Shown: one piece after another, positions 24,850 to 32,094 of the stretch | How positions within the stretch are numbered: the first letter of the stretch is position 1 | Layout of the letters: every line of letters starts with the position of its first letter | Assembly (NCBI GenBank): GCA_031409515.1 | Contig: JANNXJ010000006.1 | Location: 25,265-89,264 of the forward strand | Origin: SHZI01 sp031409515 | GTDB lineage: Bacteria; Pseudomonadota; Gammaproteobacteria; Steroidobacterales; GCA-2729495 | DNA: 64,000 bases | Direction of reading: 5' to 3' | The notes under the pieces: generated by a model | Database searches by the model: none | Told to the model about the DNA's origin: nothing | Seen by the model: only the letters and a program-made list of their open reading frames with translations | Made by a program: the position numbers and the translations under genes

Positions 24850-25722
24850 TCAGGCTACGGCCACGTCGCCGTCCGCAGGCAGCGACGAACCGCGCGTCAC
24901 CTCTATGCTATGCACCCGGCGACGGTCTGCCTGCAATACCTGGAAACGGAACTCGCCCAGGTGCAGCACCTCTCCCTTGCGGGGCAGATGGCCAAGCTCG
25001 TGCATCACGAGCCCACCCACCGTGTCGTAGTTCGCGTCGTCCAGGTTGGCGTCGAAGAACTCGTTGAACTCCTCGATCCTGGCCAGGGCATGCACATGGT
25101 AGTGACCCGGCCCCTGCTCCTGAATCGGCGCAACCTCAGCGGCATCGTGCTCATCATCGATCTCACCCACGATCTCTTCGAGAACGTCCTCGATAGTGAG
25201 CAGCCCGGTAATGCCGCCATATTCATCCACGACGATGGCAATGTGATTACGGCTGCCCCGAAATTCCTTGAGCAGGGCGTTCAGCCGCTTGCTTTCGGGA
25301 ATGAAGGTGGCGGGGCGAATGTAGCGAGTGATATCGAAGTCATGGCCCGGCGTGTTCACGAAGTGCCTGAGGACGTCCTTGGCCAGCAGAATGCCGACAA
25401 CCTCTTCCCGGTCTTCGCCGATCACTGGAAAGCGGGAATGGCCACTCTCGACGATCGCCTTTAGCAGCTCGTCCTGTGGGGCATCCCGTTCGAGGAACGC
25501 CATCTGGGATCGGGGCACCATCACGTCCCTTACCTGCGTCTCCGACACGGCAAGGACCCCTTCGAGCATGGCCAGCTCGTCGGCGTCCAGCACGGTCTGG
25601 GCATGGGACTGGCGGAGCCAGTCAAGAAGGTCGTCGCGGGTTGCAGCCTCGCCCTTCAGTACCCGCCGGAGGCGGCCGTACCAGGTACCACCTGAACGGT
25701 CGTCGGAGTCGTCGTCTGTCAT
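24850..25722 (-). CDS. corC: CorC/YbeX-family CBS-domain protein
   Basis: A 290-residue cytosolic protein with two CBS domains (from VMVPRSQMAFLE onwards, with SRFPVIGEDREEVVGILLAKD and NHIAIVVDEYGGITGLLTIEDVLEEIVGEI) and a C-terminal CorC_HlyC transporter-associated domain. It lacks the DUF21 membrane domain. Family members affect Mg/Co efflux and, in the ybeZ-ybeY-ybeX-lnt context, ribosome homeostasis. A TAGAAT box ends 6 nt before the ATG, so it can be transcribed independently of ybeY, from which it is separated by a 2.7-kb insert. Confidence 0.94.
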   Translation of the reverse strand: MTDDDSDDRSGGTWYGRLRRVLKGEAATRDDLLDWLRQSHAQTVLDADELAMLEGVLAVSETQVRDVMVPRSQMAFLERDAPQDELLKAIVESGHSRFPVIGEDREEVVGILLAKDVLRHFVNTPGHDFDITRYIRPATFIPESKRLNALLKEFRGSRNHIAIVVDEYGGITGLLTIEDVLEEIVGEIDDEHDAAEVAPIQEQGPGHYHVHALARIEEFNEFFDANLDDANYDTVGGLVMHELGHLPRKGEVLHLGEFRFQVLQADRRRVHSIEVTRGSSLPADGDVAVA

Positions 25723-25728
25723 GGGGAC

Positions 25729-25734
25729 ATTCTA
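25729..25734 (-). promoter_or_regulatory. -10-like box of corC, 6 nt from the start codon
   Basis: Minus-strand TAGAAT, then GTCCCC, then the corC ATG. The spacing implies a leaderless corC message and would explain how corC-lnt stays expressed despite the upstream insertion. Confidence 0.45.
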
Positions 25735-25790
25735 CCGGGTTCCGGGGCAGGGCTCGCGGCCTCCCGCACCGTGGCAACCCCCGCCCCGCC

Positions 25791-25827
25791 TCAGTGGCTT
25801 ACATAAGGATCCGGAATCCCCGGCCCC
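25791..25827 (-). pseudogene. Possible remnant of a ybeY 3' end next to corC
   Basis: The minus strand reads G-P-G-I-P-D-P-Y-V-S-H-stop, matching the intact YbeY C terminus G-L-G-I-A-D-P-Y-F-V-K. At nucleotide level 19 of 21 bases (25807-25827) equal 28431-28451 of ybeY. The fragment lies 68 nt upstream of corC, where the ybeY end belongs in the normal gene order. Upstream of it no further YbeY similarity is visible in any frame. It may mark the edge of a duplication caused by the insertion. Confidence 0.45.
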
Positions 25828-26390
25828 CGGCGAAGCCCTGTCTTGATGGCCTCCCCGATCAGCCCAGGCCCCCACACGTCGCCGGATCCACCAGCGCATC
25901 GCCCGGTGGCGCTCGGTTGGGGTGCGGGTCTCCACGGCCTTGGCACCGCTCCCCCGCCGGGCCGGCGTGATCTCGGCCCGCCAGGCGCTGTGCACCGGGC
26001 CATGACCTGGGCCCAGCGGCGGGTATTCGGGATTGAGACCTGCGAGCAGTGCGGGTGCTGCCGGCCAGGTCGAGGTCGCCGTCGCAGTGCGATGCCTCGG
26101 TGGTGCTACCGCTCGAGTGTCCAGTCGCCGGACATCCCAACTGAACGGATCGTCCCGTCGCGGAATATGCGGCGTCACTGTCGCGCCGGCGGCAACGTTC
26201 GGCCCGGTGATGACAATCGCGTCTGCTGTTGGCCAGACCAAGGCCGTGGCGAAACTTTGGCCCCTGTCGGATGCCTGTCCACGCAGGAAGGTGGCCTGTC
26301 TGGAGCGGTCCAGCGCGATGGGCAATGTGGCTTTGTGCTGTACTCTCTTGCGGAAAGAGGCTGTGGATTTCCTATCCTTGGGAGGCGACG
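25828..26390. other. About 560 bp with no supportable gene
   Basis: Both strands are open in several frames over this GC-rich stretch, but the translations are low-complexity, rich in Arg, Pro and Gly, and contain no motif I recognise. There is no ribosome-binding site in front of any candidate start except the membrane-protein gene that follows. I read it as degraded or non-coding DNA inside the ybeY-corC insert. Confidence 0.5.
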
Positions 26391-27200
26391 ATGCAGTATC
26401 GCAAAGCCTATTTGTTCTTGCTCGCACTGCTTGTTCTGACCTTCGTCGCCTTCTGGCCGTCCTATCTCAGTGTCTTGCCCGAGGCCAAACTCGCGCATCA
26501 CTTCCATGCGACCAGCGCTATCCTGTGGACCTTTCTGGCCGCGCTGCAGAGCTGGACGATCCATCACGATCGCCGAGCCTTGCACCGGTCCGCCGGGCTA
26601 GCCGTTTTCGGCCTATTCCCTTTGTTTCTACTCGCCGGCGTTTGGGTCATCCATGTGGAGACGGTGACGCTGGCCGCGGGCCTTACCGATCCGGACAATT
26701 TGAACGTCGCGCAGTTCGGCTTCTTCGACCCGCTGGCGAACATCGGTTTCGCGATACTGTTCTGGGGCGGCCTTCGCTATCGCTACAAGGTGCAGCTTCA
26801 CGCCCGCTACATGCTGGGCACGGTGATGTTCGTGGTCGCGCCGGTAATATGGCGGCTGCTGCGCAGCTATGTGCCGGGCTTTCTGCAAGGGCAGGTGCCC
26901 TTCGACATTCCCTTTGCGGCCGGCAACGCAGCCGCCTGCGCTATTGCGCTCGCCCTTTACTGGCAGGCGCCCAAGCATGGCCGACCATGGTTGCTGGTGG
27001 CGGGGATCATCGCCGCGCAGGCCATCCTGTTCCTGACCGTCGGCAAGTGGCCGGCATGGGCGCCGATCTTCGCCAGCATCGCCGCCGTGAACCTGCCATT
27101 CCTGCTGATCGTGACCGCGATTGTCAGTGCCGGCATCGCCTGGCATGGCTGGGTCGCCGGCGCGCGGCCGGGCACGTCGAGGGCAGCGGCGACGGCCTGA
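26391..27200 (+). CDS. Seven-helix membrane protein of unknown function (DUF2306-like layout)
   Basis: A 269-residue protein with about seven hydrophobic helices. The ATG at 26391 has GGGAGG 5 nt upstream; the frame is open further 5' but without sense. Histidines near helix ends (HHFHATSAILWTF, ALHRSAGLAVFG, LHARYMLGTVMF) recall the LHR...HxR(L/Y)M layout of DUF2306-like membrane proteins, which may bind haem; that comparison is from memory and tentative. It is the only plus-strand gene between corC and ybeY. Its DNA is less uniformly GC-rich at third positions than the flanks, hinting at transfer. Confidence 0.75.
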   Translation: MQYRKAYLFLLALLVLTFVAFWPSYLSVLPEAKLAHHFHATSAILWTFLAALQSWTIHHDRRALHRSAGLAVFGLFPLFLLAGVWVIHVETVTLAAGLTDPDNLNVAQFGFFDPLANIGFAILFWGGLRYRYKVQLHARYMLGTVMFVVAPVIWRLLRSYVPGFLQGQVPFDIPFAAGNAAACAIALALYWQAPKHGRPWLLVAGIIAAQAILFLTVGKWPAWAPIFASIAAVNLPFLLIVTAIVSAGIAWHGWVAGARPGTSRAAATA

Positions 27201-27642
27201 CGGCTGACCCGCCCGCGCCATCATCCGTTTATATCGGCGTTTTCCGAAAGCTGGCTCAGGCTTCTCCACCCAATGCCGCGTTGGCCGAACTGCAGGCTAG
27301 CACCAGCAGTAAAGCTCCTAAGAGTGTCCGTTGCATGTCAGTCCCCCAGTGTGTTGTTGGTTCTCTGCGGCGCGCTGGCAGCAGTTGTGGTGAAACCTAC
27401 CCCGCCCCGGTGCTGGAGCCAAAGCCCCATAACGGATGCGCCAGCGTTATGTTTAGGGGTGCCGGGCTTGGCTTGTTGGAAAGGCAAACGGCTCCATGGA
27501 TGGAGCGTTGCGGGGAGACCCGGCACATCACCAGCCGCGAATCCGGCCAGAAACGGCGGATCGGTCACTCCGGCTGAATCCCGAGGAAATGCAGGGGAGA
27601 TCGGGAGCCCCCGATACCGGAGAACCGGCACCAGGCCGCCGG
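27201..27642. other. About 440 bp intergenic, only a tiny signal-peptide ORF
   Basis: No conserved gene, tRNA or terminator with a T-tract was found. It contains the 26-codon frame described separately and a short palindrome near 27491-27506 (GCTCCAT/ATGGAGC). Confidence 0.5.
27256..27336 (-). CDS. Possible 26-residue lipoprotein-like peptide or truncated gene
   Basis: The minus-strand frame ATG 27336 to TGA 27256 encodes M-Q-R-T, then a hydrophobic run with a lipobox-like VLAC (cysteine 15) and a short tail SSANAALGGEA. A GGGGGA purine run lies a few nt before the ATG. It looks like a complete lipoprotein signal peptide with almost no mature part: either a very small entericidin-like lipoprotein or the start of a gene cut short. 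It is too short for any family call. Confidence 0.35.
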   Translation of the reverse strand: MQRTLLGALLLVLACSSANAALGGEA

Positions 27643-28035
27643 CTAAGCGCGCTTTGCCGGCGCGGCCGGTGCCTTTCCGGCCCGCTGCCTCAGCAGGCTC
27701 TCCGCCGGTATTCCAAACGTCCGGTGCAACCCCTCGATCATCCGCAGTGTCAGGGCGCGTCTGCGGGCAAGAACCTCGTAAACACGGTTCTTGCGCCCGA
27801 TGACGGGTTCCAGATCCTTGACAGTCAGACCGGCCTGCTCCATCCGGAACTTGATGGCGTCTACCGCATCGGGCAAGTCCAGCGGAAAGTGCCTGCGCTC
27901 ATAAGCCTCAACGAGCGTCGCCAGAACATCCAGACGATCGCCCTCCGGCGTGTTGGCTTTCGCCGTCATCAGGCCTTCGATGTCCTTCAGGGCAACACGG
28001 TAGTCCGACTTGGTCCTGATGGGCCTGATGTTCAC
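27643..28035 (-). CDS. higA: HigA-type antitoxin
   Basis: A 130-residue antitoxin of the larger HigA type: an N-terminal region (TKSDYRVALKDIEGLM, then DRLDVLATLVEAYERRHFPLD) followed by an XRE-like helix-turn-helix (AIKFRMEQAGLTVKDLEPVIG, then RVYEVLARRRALTLRMIEGLH). I start it at GTG 28035, with AGAGG 6 nt upstream and 10 bp after the toxin stop. An ATG at 28074 would overlap the toxin gene and add unconserved residues. The C terminus is Ala/Lys-rich. It should neutralise the upstream toxin and autorepress the pair. Confidence 0.9.
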   Translation of the reverse strand: MNIRPIRTKSDYRVALKDIEGLMTAKANTPEGDRLDVLATLVEAYERRHFPLDLPDAVDAIKFRMEQAGLTVKDLEPVIGRKNRVYEVLARRRALTLRMIEGLHRTFGIPAESLLRQRAGKAPAAPAKRA

Positions 28036-28045
28036 GGTTTTCCTC

Positions 28046-28366
28046 TCAGATGGTCTGCGCGTTGGTGTCGTCATATTGTTCGTGCGTGCCGATGAACCGT
28101 ATGTAGACGATCCGGTACGGATAATTGATCCACACGACGATCCGATACTTGTTGCCGCCGATGTTGAAGACCGCGCGCCCATCGCGAAGAATGCTGGCCG
28201 TGCGGAACTGAGCCTTCAAGTCACTGGGTTTCGCCCAATCTGCCTTGAGCACGTCCCTGTACCAGGCAAGAGTTGGACCCTGGGCATCACGGTACTCGGG
28301 GTGATCGTCCCAGAAGGCCTTCAGCGTCGAAACCGCAATCACCCGCACGGGAAACTGTAGTCCCAT
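28046..28366 (-). CDS. higB: HigB-type mRNA interferase toxin
   Basis: A 106-residue HigB toxin of the PF09907 type: RVIAVSTLKAFWDDHPEYRD near the N terminus, WYRDVLKADWAKPSDLKAQFRTASIL in the middle, and GNKYRIVVWINYPYRIVYIRFIGTHEQYD, the diagnostic C-terminal strand-loop ending in THxEYD-like residues. The ATG at 28366 has a GAGG site 8 nt upstream. Toxin-first order and a 10-bp gap to the antitoxin are typical. This pair is unrelated to the first higBA at 3 kb and belongs to the insert between ybeY and corC. Confidence 0.93.
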   Translation of the reverse strand: MGLQFPVRVIAVSTLKAFWDDHPEYRDAQGPTLAWYRDVLKADWAKPSDLKAQFRTASILRDGRAVFNIGGNKYRIVVWINYPYRIVYIRFIGTHEQYDDTNAQTI

Positions 28367-28414
28367 TTTGGGACCTCGGCAAGGGCGGGCAACGTATTCA
28401 TGGCTGCCTCAGCC

Positions 28415-28915
28415 TCACTTCACAAAATACGGATCCGCAATCCCCAGCCCCGCCAGCACCCGGGTCTCCAGCGCCTCCATTCGGGCGGCGTCAGCCTCCG
28501 CGTCGTGGGTATAGCCCAGCAGGTGCAGGGTGCCGTGAACGACCAGGTGGGCCAGGTGGTCTACGGGTGTCTTGCCCTGCTCTGCCGACTCCCGCAGGAC
28601 GACCGGGAGGCAGATGACCAGATCGCCGAATTCCGTGGGTACGCCCTGGGGCAACGGCTCAGGCGGCCCCGGAAAGGCCAGGACATTCGTGGCGCCCGGC
28701 TTCTGCCGCCAGGTCTCGTTGAGTTCAATCCCTTCCTGCAGTCCCACCAGGCGGAGACTGACTGTGCCACCCTGGGCAGGACCGCCCCGGGCTGCAGCCG
28801 CCCCATTCAGGGCCGCCCGGATCCACCCCTCAAAGTCGGCCCCCTCTGGCAGGGACCCCGGGTCAACGGCCAGCTGGACGTCCAGCTCCAGCGCGGGGCC
28901 GCTAGCGCCCGCCAT
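28415..28915 (-). CDS. ybeY: Endoribonuclease YbeY
   Basis: Single-strand-specific metal-dependent RNase in 16S rRNA maturation and ribosome quality control. The 166-residue product contains the UPF0054 metal motif HGTLHLLGYTHD (three zinc histidines) and NVLAFP. I start at ATG 28915 (MAGASGPALEL), which overlaps the ybeZ stop by 14 bp; the frame is open 62 codons further upstream inside ybeZ but those residues are not YbeY-like. Its normal downstream neighbour corC is 2.7 kb away. Confidence 0.95.
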   Translation of the reverse strand: MAGASGPALELDVQLAVDPGSLPEGADFEGWIRAALNGAAAARGGPAQGGTVSLRLVGLQEGIELNETWRQKPGATNVLAFPGPPEPLPQGVPTEFGDLVICLPVVLRESAEQGKTPVDHLAHLVVHGTLHLLGYTHDAEADAARMEALETRVLAGLGIADPYFVK

Positions 28916-29954
28916 CGGTTTTTGGGCCCTCGGGTCGGGGCACGGCCGCCTCAAACCGCTCGTAGGCTTCGACGATCCTCTGCACAAGGACGTGGCGCAC
29001 CACGTCCCCGGCTGTAAATTGCGTGAAACTGACGCCCTCGACCCCGGCCAGGACCTGACTGGCATGCCGCAGCCCGGACGCCTGGTGCTTCGGCAGGTCA
29101 ATCTGGGTGATATCGCCGGTCACTACAGCCCTCGAACCGAAACCGAGGCGGGTGAGCAGCATCTTCATCTGCTCAATCGTGGTGTTCTGGGCCTCATCAA
29201 GGATCACGAAGCTCTCATTGAGGGAGCGGCCGCGCATGAAGGCGAGAGGGGCAACCTCAATGATGTTGCGTTCAATGAGACGGGCCACCCGGTCGACACC
29301 CAGCATCTCATAGAGGGCGTCGTACATCGGGCGCAGGTAGGGGTCCACCTTCTGGGACATGTCACCGGGCAGGAAGCCCAGGCGTTCGCCAGCTTCTACC
29401 GCCGGTCTGACCAGCACGATCCGGCGGACTTTCTCTTCTTCCAGGGCCGCTACCGCGCTGGCGACAGCCAGATACGTCTTGCCTGTGCCCGCCGGTCCAA
29501 TGCCGAAGCACAGGTCGTGGGAGCGGATGGCCTCCATGTACCGGCGCTGATTGTTGCCCCGGGGCCTGATGTGCAGGCGCCGGGCTTTCATGACGACGCT
29601 GCCGTCGTCCGCTGCTTCCCGGGGCTCCGAAGGCTGTTCCATGAGGGCTTCCTGCAAGGCGATGTGGACCCGCTCGGTATCGATCGTCTCCCGGGCAGCT
29701 ATCGCGTAGAGCTCCCGAAGAATGCGACTCGCGGCCCGCACACCGGCGGCAGGTCCGGACAGCCGGAAGCGATTGCCCCTCTGGTTGATCTGGATGCCCA
29801 GCCGGCGTTCGATCTGGCGGAGGTTGTCATCGAACTGGCCACCAAGACTGGCCAGCGTCTGGTTATCCGCCGGTTCCAGCAGGATCTCGACGGCATCTAC
29901 TGCGGGGCCCGGCCCTTCAGCGTTATCTCCAGCGTTGGGGCCGGCCGGCACCAT
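28902..29954 (-). CDS. ybeZ: PhoH-like ATPase YbeZ
   Basis: A 350-residue P-loop ATPase of the PhoH family (E. coli YbeZ 346), a functional partner of YbeY. An N-terminal KH-like RNA-binding region (about 25-90) precedes the ATPase core with Walker A GPAGTGKTYLA and Walker B VILDEAQNTT. The C terminus VLAGVEGVSFTQFTAGDVVRHVLVQRI is typical. It overlaps ybeY and lies 2 nt after miaB, giving the conserved miaB-ybeZ-ybeY operon. Confidence 0.95.
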   Translation of the reverse strand: MVPAGPNAGDNAEGPGPAVDAVEILLEPADNQTLASLGGQFDDNLRQIERRLGIQINQRGNRFRLSGPAAGVRAASRILRELYAIAARETIDTERVHIALQEALMEQPSEPREAADDGSVVMKARRLHIRPRGNNQRRYMEAIRSHDLCFGIGPAGTGKTYLAVASAVAALEEEKVRRIVLVRPAVEAGERLGFLPGDMSQKVDPYLRPMYDALYEMLGVDRVARLIERNIIEVAPLAFMRGRSLNESFVILDEAQNTTIEQMKMLLTRLGFGSRAVVTGDITQIDLPKHQASGLRHASQVLAGVEGVSFTQFTAGDVVRHVLVQRIVEAYERFEAAVPRPEGPKTDGGR

Positions 29955-29956
29955 GG

Positions 29957-31297
29957 TCAGGCCGCCACGGCAGCGCCAATGAGGCGCCCCCGGAGCGAGT
30001 TGGCCAGCGCTTCCGTAATCTGGACCTCCAGCAGCTGGCCGATGAGGTGGGAACCCCCGTCGAAATTCACGGCGCGATTATTGCTGGTTTTCCCCGTCAT
30101 CTGCCGTGAGTCCTTCCGCGACGGGCGCTCCACCAGTACGCGCTCAACGGAACCCACCATGGCCCGACTGATCTCCTGGGCACGGCTCGTGATGCGGGTC
30201 TGGAGAATTGCCAGACGGGCCAGCTTCTCCGCCTCGGAAACCGGGTCCGGTAGTGTCGCGGCCGGAGTGCCAGGCCGGGGGCTGTAGACGAAACTGAAGG
30301 ACTGGTCAAAACCGATGTCTGCGATCAGCTGCATCGTCGCGGCGAAATCGTCGTCGGTCTCCCCGGGGAAGCCCACGATGAAGTCCGTGGAGACGCTGAT
30401 GTCCGGCCGGACAGCCCGCAGCCTGCGAATCTTCTGCCGGAACTCCAGAGTCGTGTAACCCCGCTTCATCAGGGTCAGGATGCGATCAGACCCACTCTGC
30501 ACGGGGAGATGCAGGTGGTTGGCGAGCTTGGGCACCGTCGCATAGGCCTCGATCAGCCGGTCGTTGAATTCCAGCGGGTGGGACGTGGTGAAGCGGATAC
30601 GTTCAATCCCGCCGATGCGCGCCACGTCGGCGATCAGCGCGGCCAGGTCTGCGGTGTCGCCACCGGTGGCCGGCCCCCGGTAGCCATTCACGTTCTGTCC
30701 CAGCAGTGTGACTTCACGGACGCCCTGGCCCGCAAGCTGCCGGACCTCGTCGAGCACGCTGTCGAGGGGCCGGCTGACCTCTTCGCCCCGCGTAAAGGGC
30801 ACCACACAGAAGCTGCAGTACTTGCTGCAGCCTTCCATGACCGAGACAAAGGCCGTGGGCCCGGCTGCGCGGGGCTCCGGCAGGCAGTCAAACTTTTCAA
30901 TCTCAGGGAAGCTGACATCGACGACGGGGCGGCCACGGGCCCGGACCTCATCGATGAAGTCCGGCAGGCGATGCAGGGTCTGGGGCCCGAAGACCAGGTC
31001 GACGAAGGGTGCCCGCCGCAGCAGTTCCTCGCCCTCCTGGCTGGCCACGCAGCCCCCCACGCCGATGAGCAGGCCCGGTCGCGCCTCCTTCAGCTCGCGA
31101 AACCGGCCCAGGTGGGAGAAGACTTTCTCCTGGGCCTTGTCCCGCACCGAACAGGTGTTGAGCAGCAGCAGGTCGGCGTCTGCCGGATTGTCGGTGGGTT
31201 CCAGCCCGTGACGGGACCGGAGCACGTCCAGCATGCGACTGGAGTCGTACTCGTTCATCTGGCAGCCGAACGTCTTGATGTAGACCCGACCTGGCAT
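29957..31297 (-). CDS. miaB: tRNA-2-methylthio-N6-dimethylallyladenosine synthase MiaB
   Basis: Radical-SAM methylthiotransferase that converts i6A37 to ms2i6A37 in tRNA. The 446-residue product shows the N-terminal UPF0004 domain with its auxiliary-cluster cysteines (TFGCQMNEYDS, LNTCSVRDKA, VGGCVASQ), the radical-SAM CxxxCxxC in CSKYCSFCVVPFTRG, and a C-terminal TRAM domain (about 375-440). Length and motifs are complete. It heads the ybeZ-ybeY operon. Confidence 0.96.
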   Translation of the reverse strand: MPGRVYIKTFGCQMNEYDSSRMLDVLRSRHGLEPTDNPADADLLLLNTCSVRDKAQEKVFSHLGRFRELKEARPGLLIGVGGCVASQEGEELLRRAPFVDLVFGPQTLHRLPDFIDEVRARGRPVVDVSFPEIEKFDCLPEPRAAGPTAFVSVMEGCSKYCSFCVVPFTRGEEVSRPLDSVLDEVRQLAGQGVREVTLLGQNVNGYRGPATGGDTADLAALIADVARIGGIERIRFTTSHPLEFNDRLIEAYATVPKLANHLHLPVQSGSDRILTLMKRGYTTLEFRQKIRRLRAVRPDISVSTDFIVGFPGETDDDFAATMQLIADIGFDQSFSFVYSPRPGTPAATLPDPVSEAEKLARLAILQTRITSRAQEISRAMVGSVERVLVERPSRKDSRQMTGKTSNNRAVNFDGGSHLIGQLLEVQITEALANSLRGRLIGAAVAA

Positions 31298-31369
31298 AGG
31301 TGGCCTCAGAGCGCGATCGGCGGACGCGACGGTGCGCCGATGAAACGGGGTAGGGTCAAATTCGGGGAA

Positions 31370-31891
31370 TCAGAAGGGTATATCGTCGTCGAACTCTGCA
31401 GCCTCGGCAGCGGCAGGCCCAGCCGCAGCGCCCCCAGCACCCGTCGCAGACTTGGCCGGCCGGCCGCGTCCTGCGGGACTGGTCCCGCGAAACTCGCCGC
31501 TGTCGCCGTGACCTGCCGCATCGCTGCCACCGGCAACCGCGTTAGCGCCACCCATGCCCCGGGAATCCAGCATCTGCATCTGGTCGGCGATGATCTCCGT
31601 GCTGTAGCGGTCCTTGCCTTCCTTGTCCTGCCACTTGCGGGTGCGCAACCGGCCCTCGATGTAGACCTTGGAGCCCTTCTTGAGGTACTCCGCGGCTATC
31701 TCAGCCAGACGGTCAAAGGTCGAGACGCGATGCCACTCGGTCCGTTCCTGAGGTTCGCCCGTCTCCTTGTCCTTGAAGCGCTCACTGGTCGCGATGGAGA
31801 AGTTGGTTGCTGCTTTGCCGCTAGGCATGTACCGGGTTTCCGGATCTTTGCCCAGATTGCCGATCAGAATGACTTTATTGATACCGCTCAT
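31370..31891 (-). CDS. ssb: Single-stranded DNA-binding protein
   Basis: A 173-residue SSB: an N-terminal OB fold (SGINKVILIGNLGKDPETRY onwards), a Gly/Ala-rich linker, and the acidic tip DDDIPF that docks replication and repair partners. The ATG at 31891 follows a TACAAT box by only 7 nt and there is no Shine-Dalgarno sequence, so the message may be leaderless. Divergent from uvrA, the common arrangement. Confidence 0.97.
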   Translation of the reverse strand: MSGINKVILIGNLGKDPETRYMPSGKAATNFSIATSERFKDKETGEPQERTEWHRVSTFDRLAEIAAEYLKKGSKVYIEGRLRTRKWQDKEGKDRYSTEIIADQMQMLDSRGMGGANAVAGGSDAAGHGDSGEFRGTSPAGRGRPAKSATGAGGAAAGPAAAEAAEFDDDIPF

Positions 31892-31898
31892 GGGCGCA

Positions 31899-31904
31899 AT
31901 TGTA
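31899..31904 (-). promoter_or_regulatory. -10-like box of ssb, 7 nt from the start codon
   Basis: Minus-strand TACAAT, then TGCGCCC, then the ssb ATG. It is the same geometry as the boxes before rpe, purC, corC, trpS and pepQ. Confidence 0.5.
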
Positions 31905-31926
31905 AGGTGACGGGGACCAAAAGACA

Positions 31927-31961
31927 GCCCAATTTCTGGCCGGATCGTCCAGTAATTGGGC
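31927..31961. promoter_or_regulatory. Inverted repeat in the ssb-uvrA intergenic region
   Basis: Arms 31927-31939 and 31949-31961 (GCCCAATTTCTGG / CCAGTAATTGGGC) pair at 12 of 13 positions around a 9-nt loop. The position, just upstream of the ssb promoter and between divergent genes, suits an operator. It does not match the CTGT-N8-ACAG LexA consensus, which I looked for and did not find. Confidence 0.45.
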
Positions 31962-32047
31962 GCCGGCCGCCACCGCTCCTGGCCAGTGGGCAGCGGGGTT
32001 CCAGGGCCAGCCCCGGCTCAGGGTCTCAAAGACGCCCCCGGTCGCCG

Positions 32048-32053
32048 TATAGT
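32048..32053 (+). promoter_or_regulatory. Candidate -10 box of uvrA
   Basis: TATAGT about 41 nt before the uvrA ATG, leaving a leader of about 35 nt that contains a GAAGG ribosome-binding site. The -35 region is weak. Confidence 0.35.
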
Positions 32054-32094
32054 TACGGGTTAGCCCCTAAAGCCCCAGACAGCCCGAAGGCGTC

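Noticed and set aside
25732..26427. Minus-strand frame of about 230 codons upstream of corC
   Set aside because: Arg/Pro/Gly-rich translation without family resemblance, no ribosome-binding site, and its 5' end overlaps the better-supported membrane-protein gene.
27491..27506. Palindrome GCTCCAT/ATGGAGC as an operator of the second higBA pair
   Set aside because: It lies downstream of the antitoxin gene rather than near the toxin promoter, and is short enough to occur by chance.
31892..32094. LexA/SOS box for uvrA or ssb
   Set aside because: No CTGT-N8-ACAG or close variant was found in the intergenic region on either strand.
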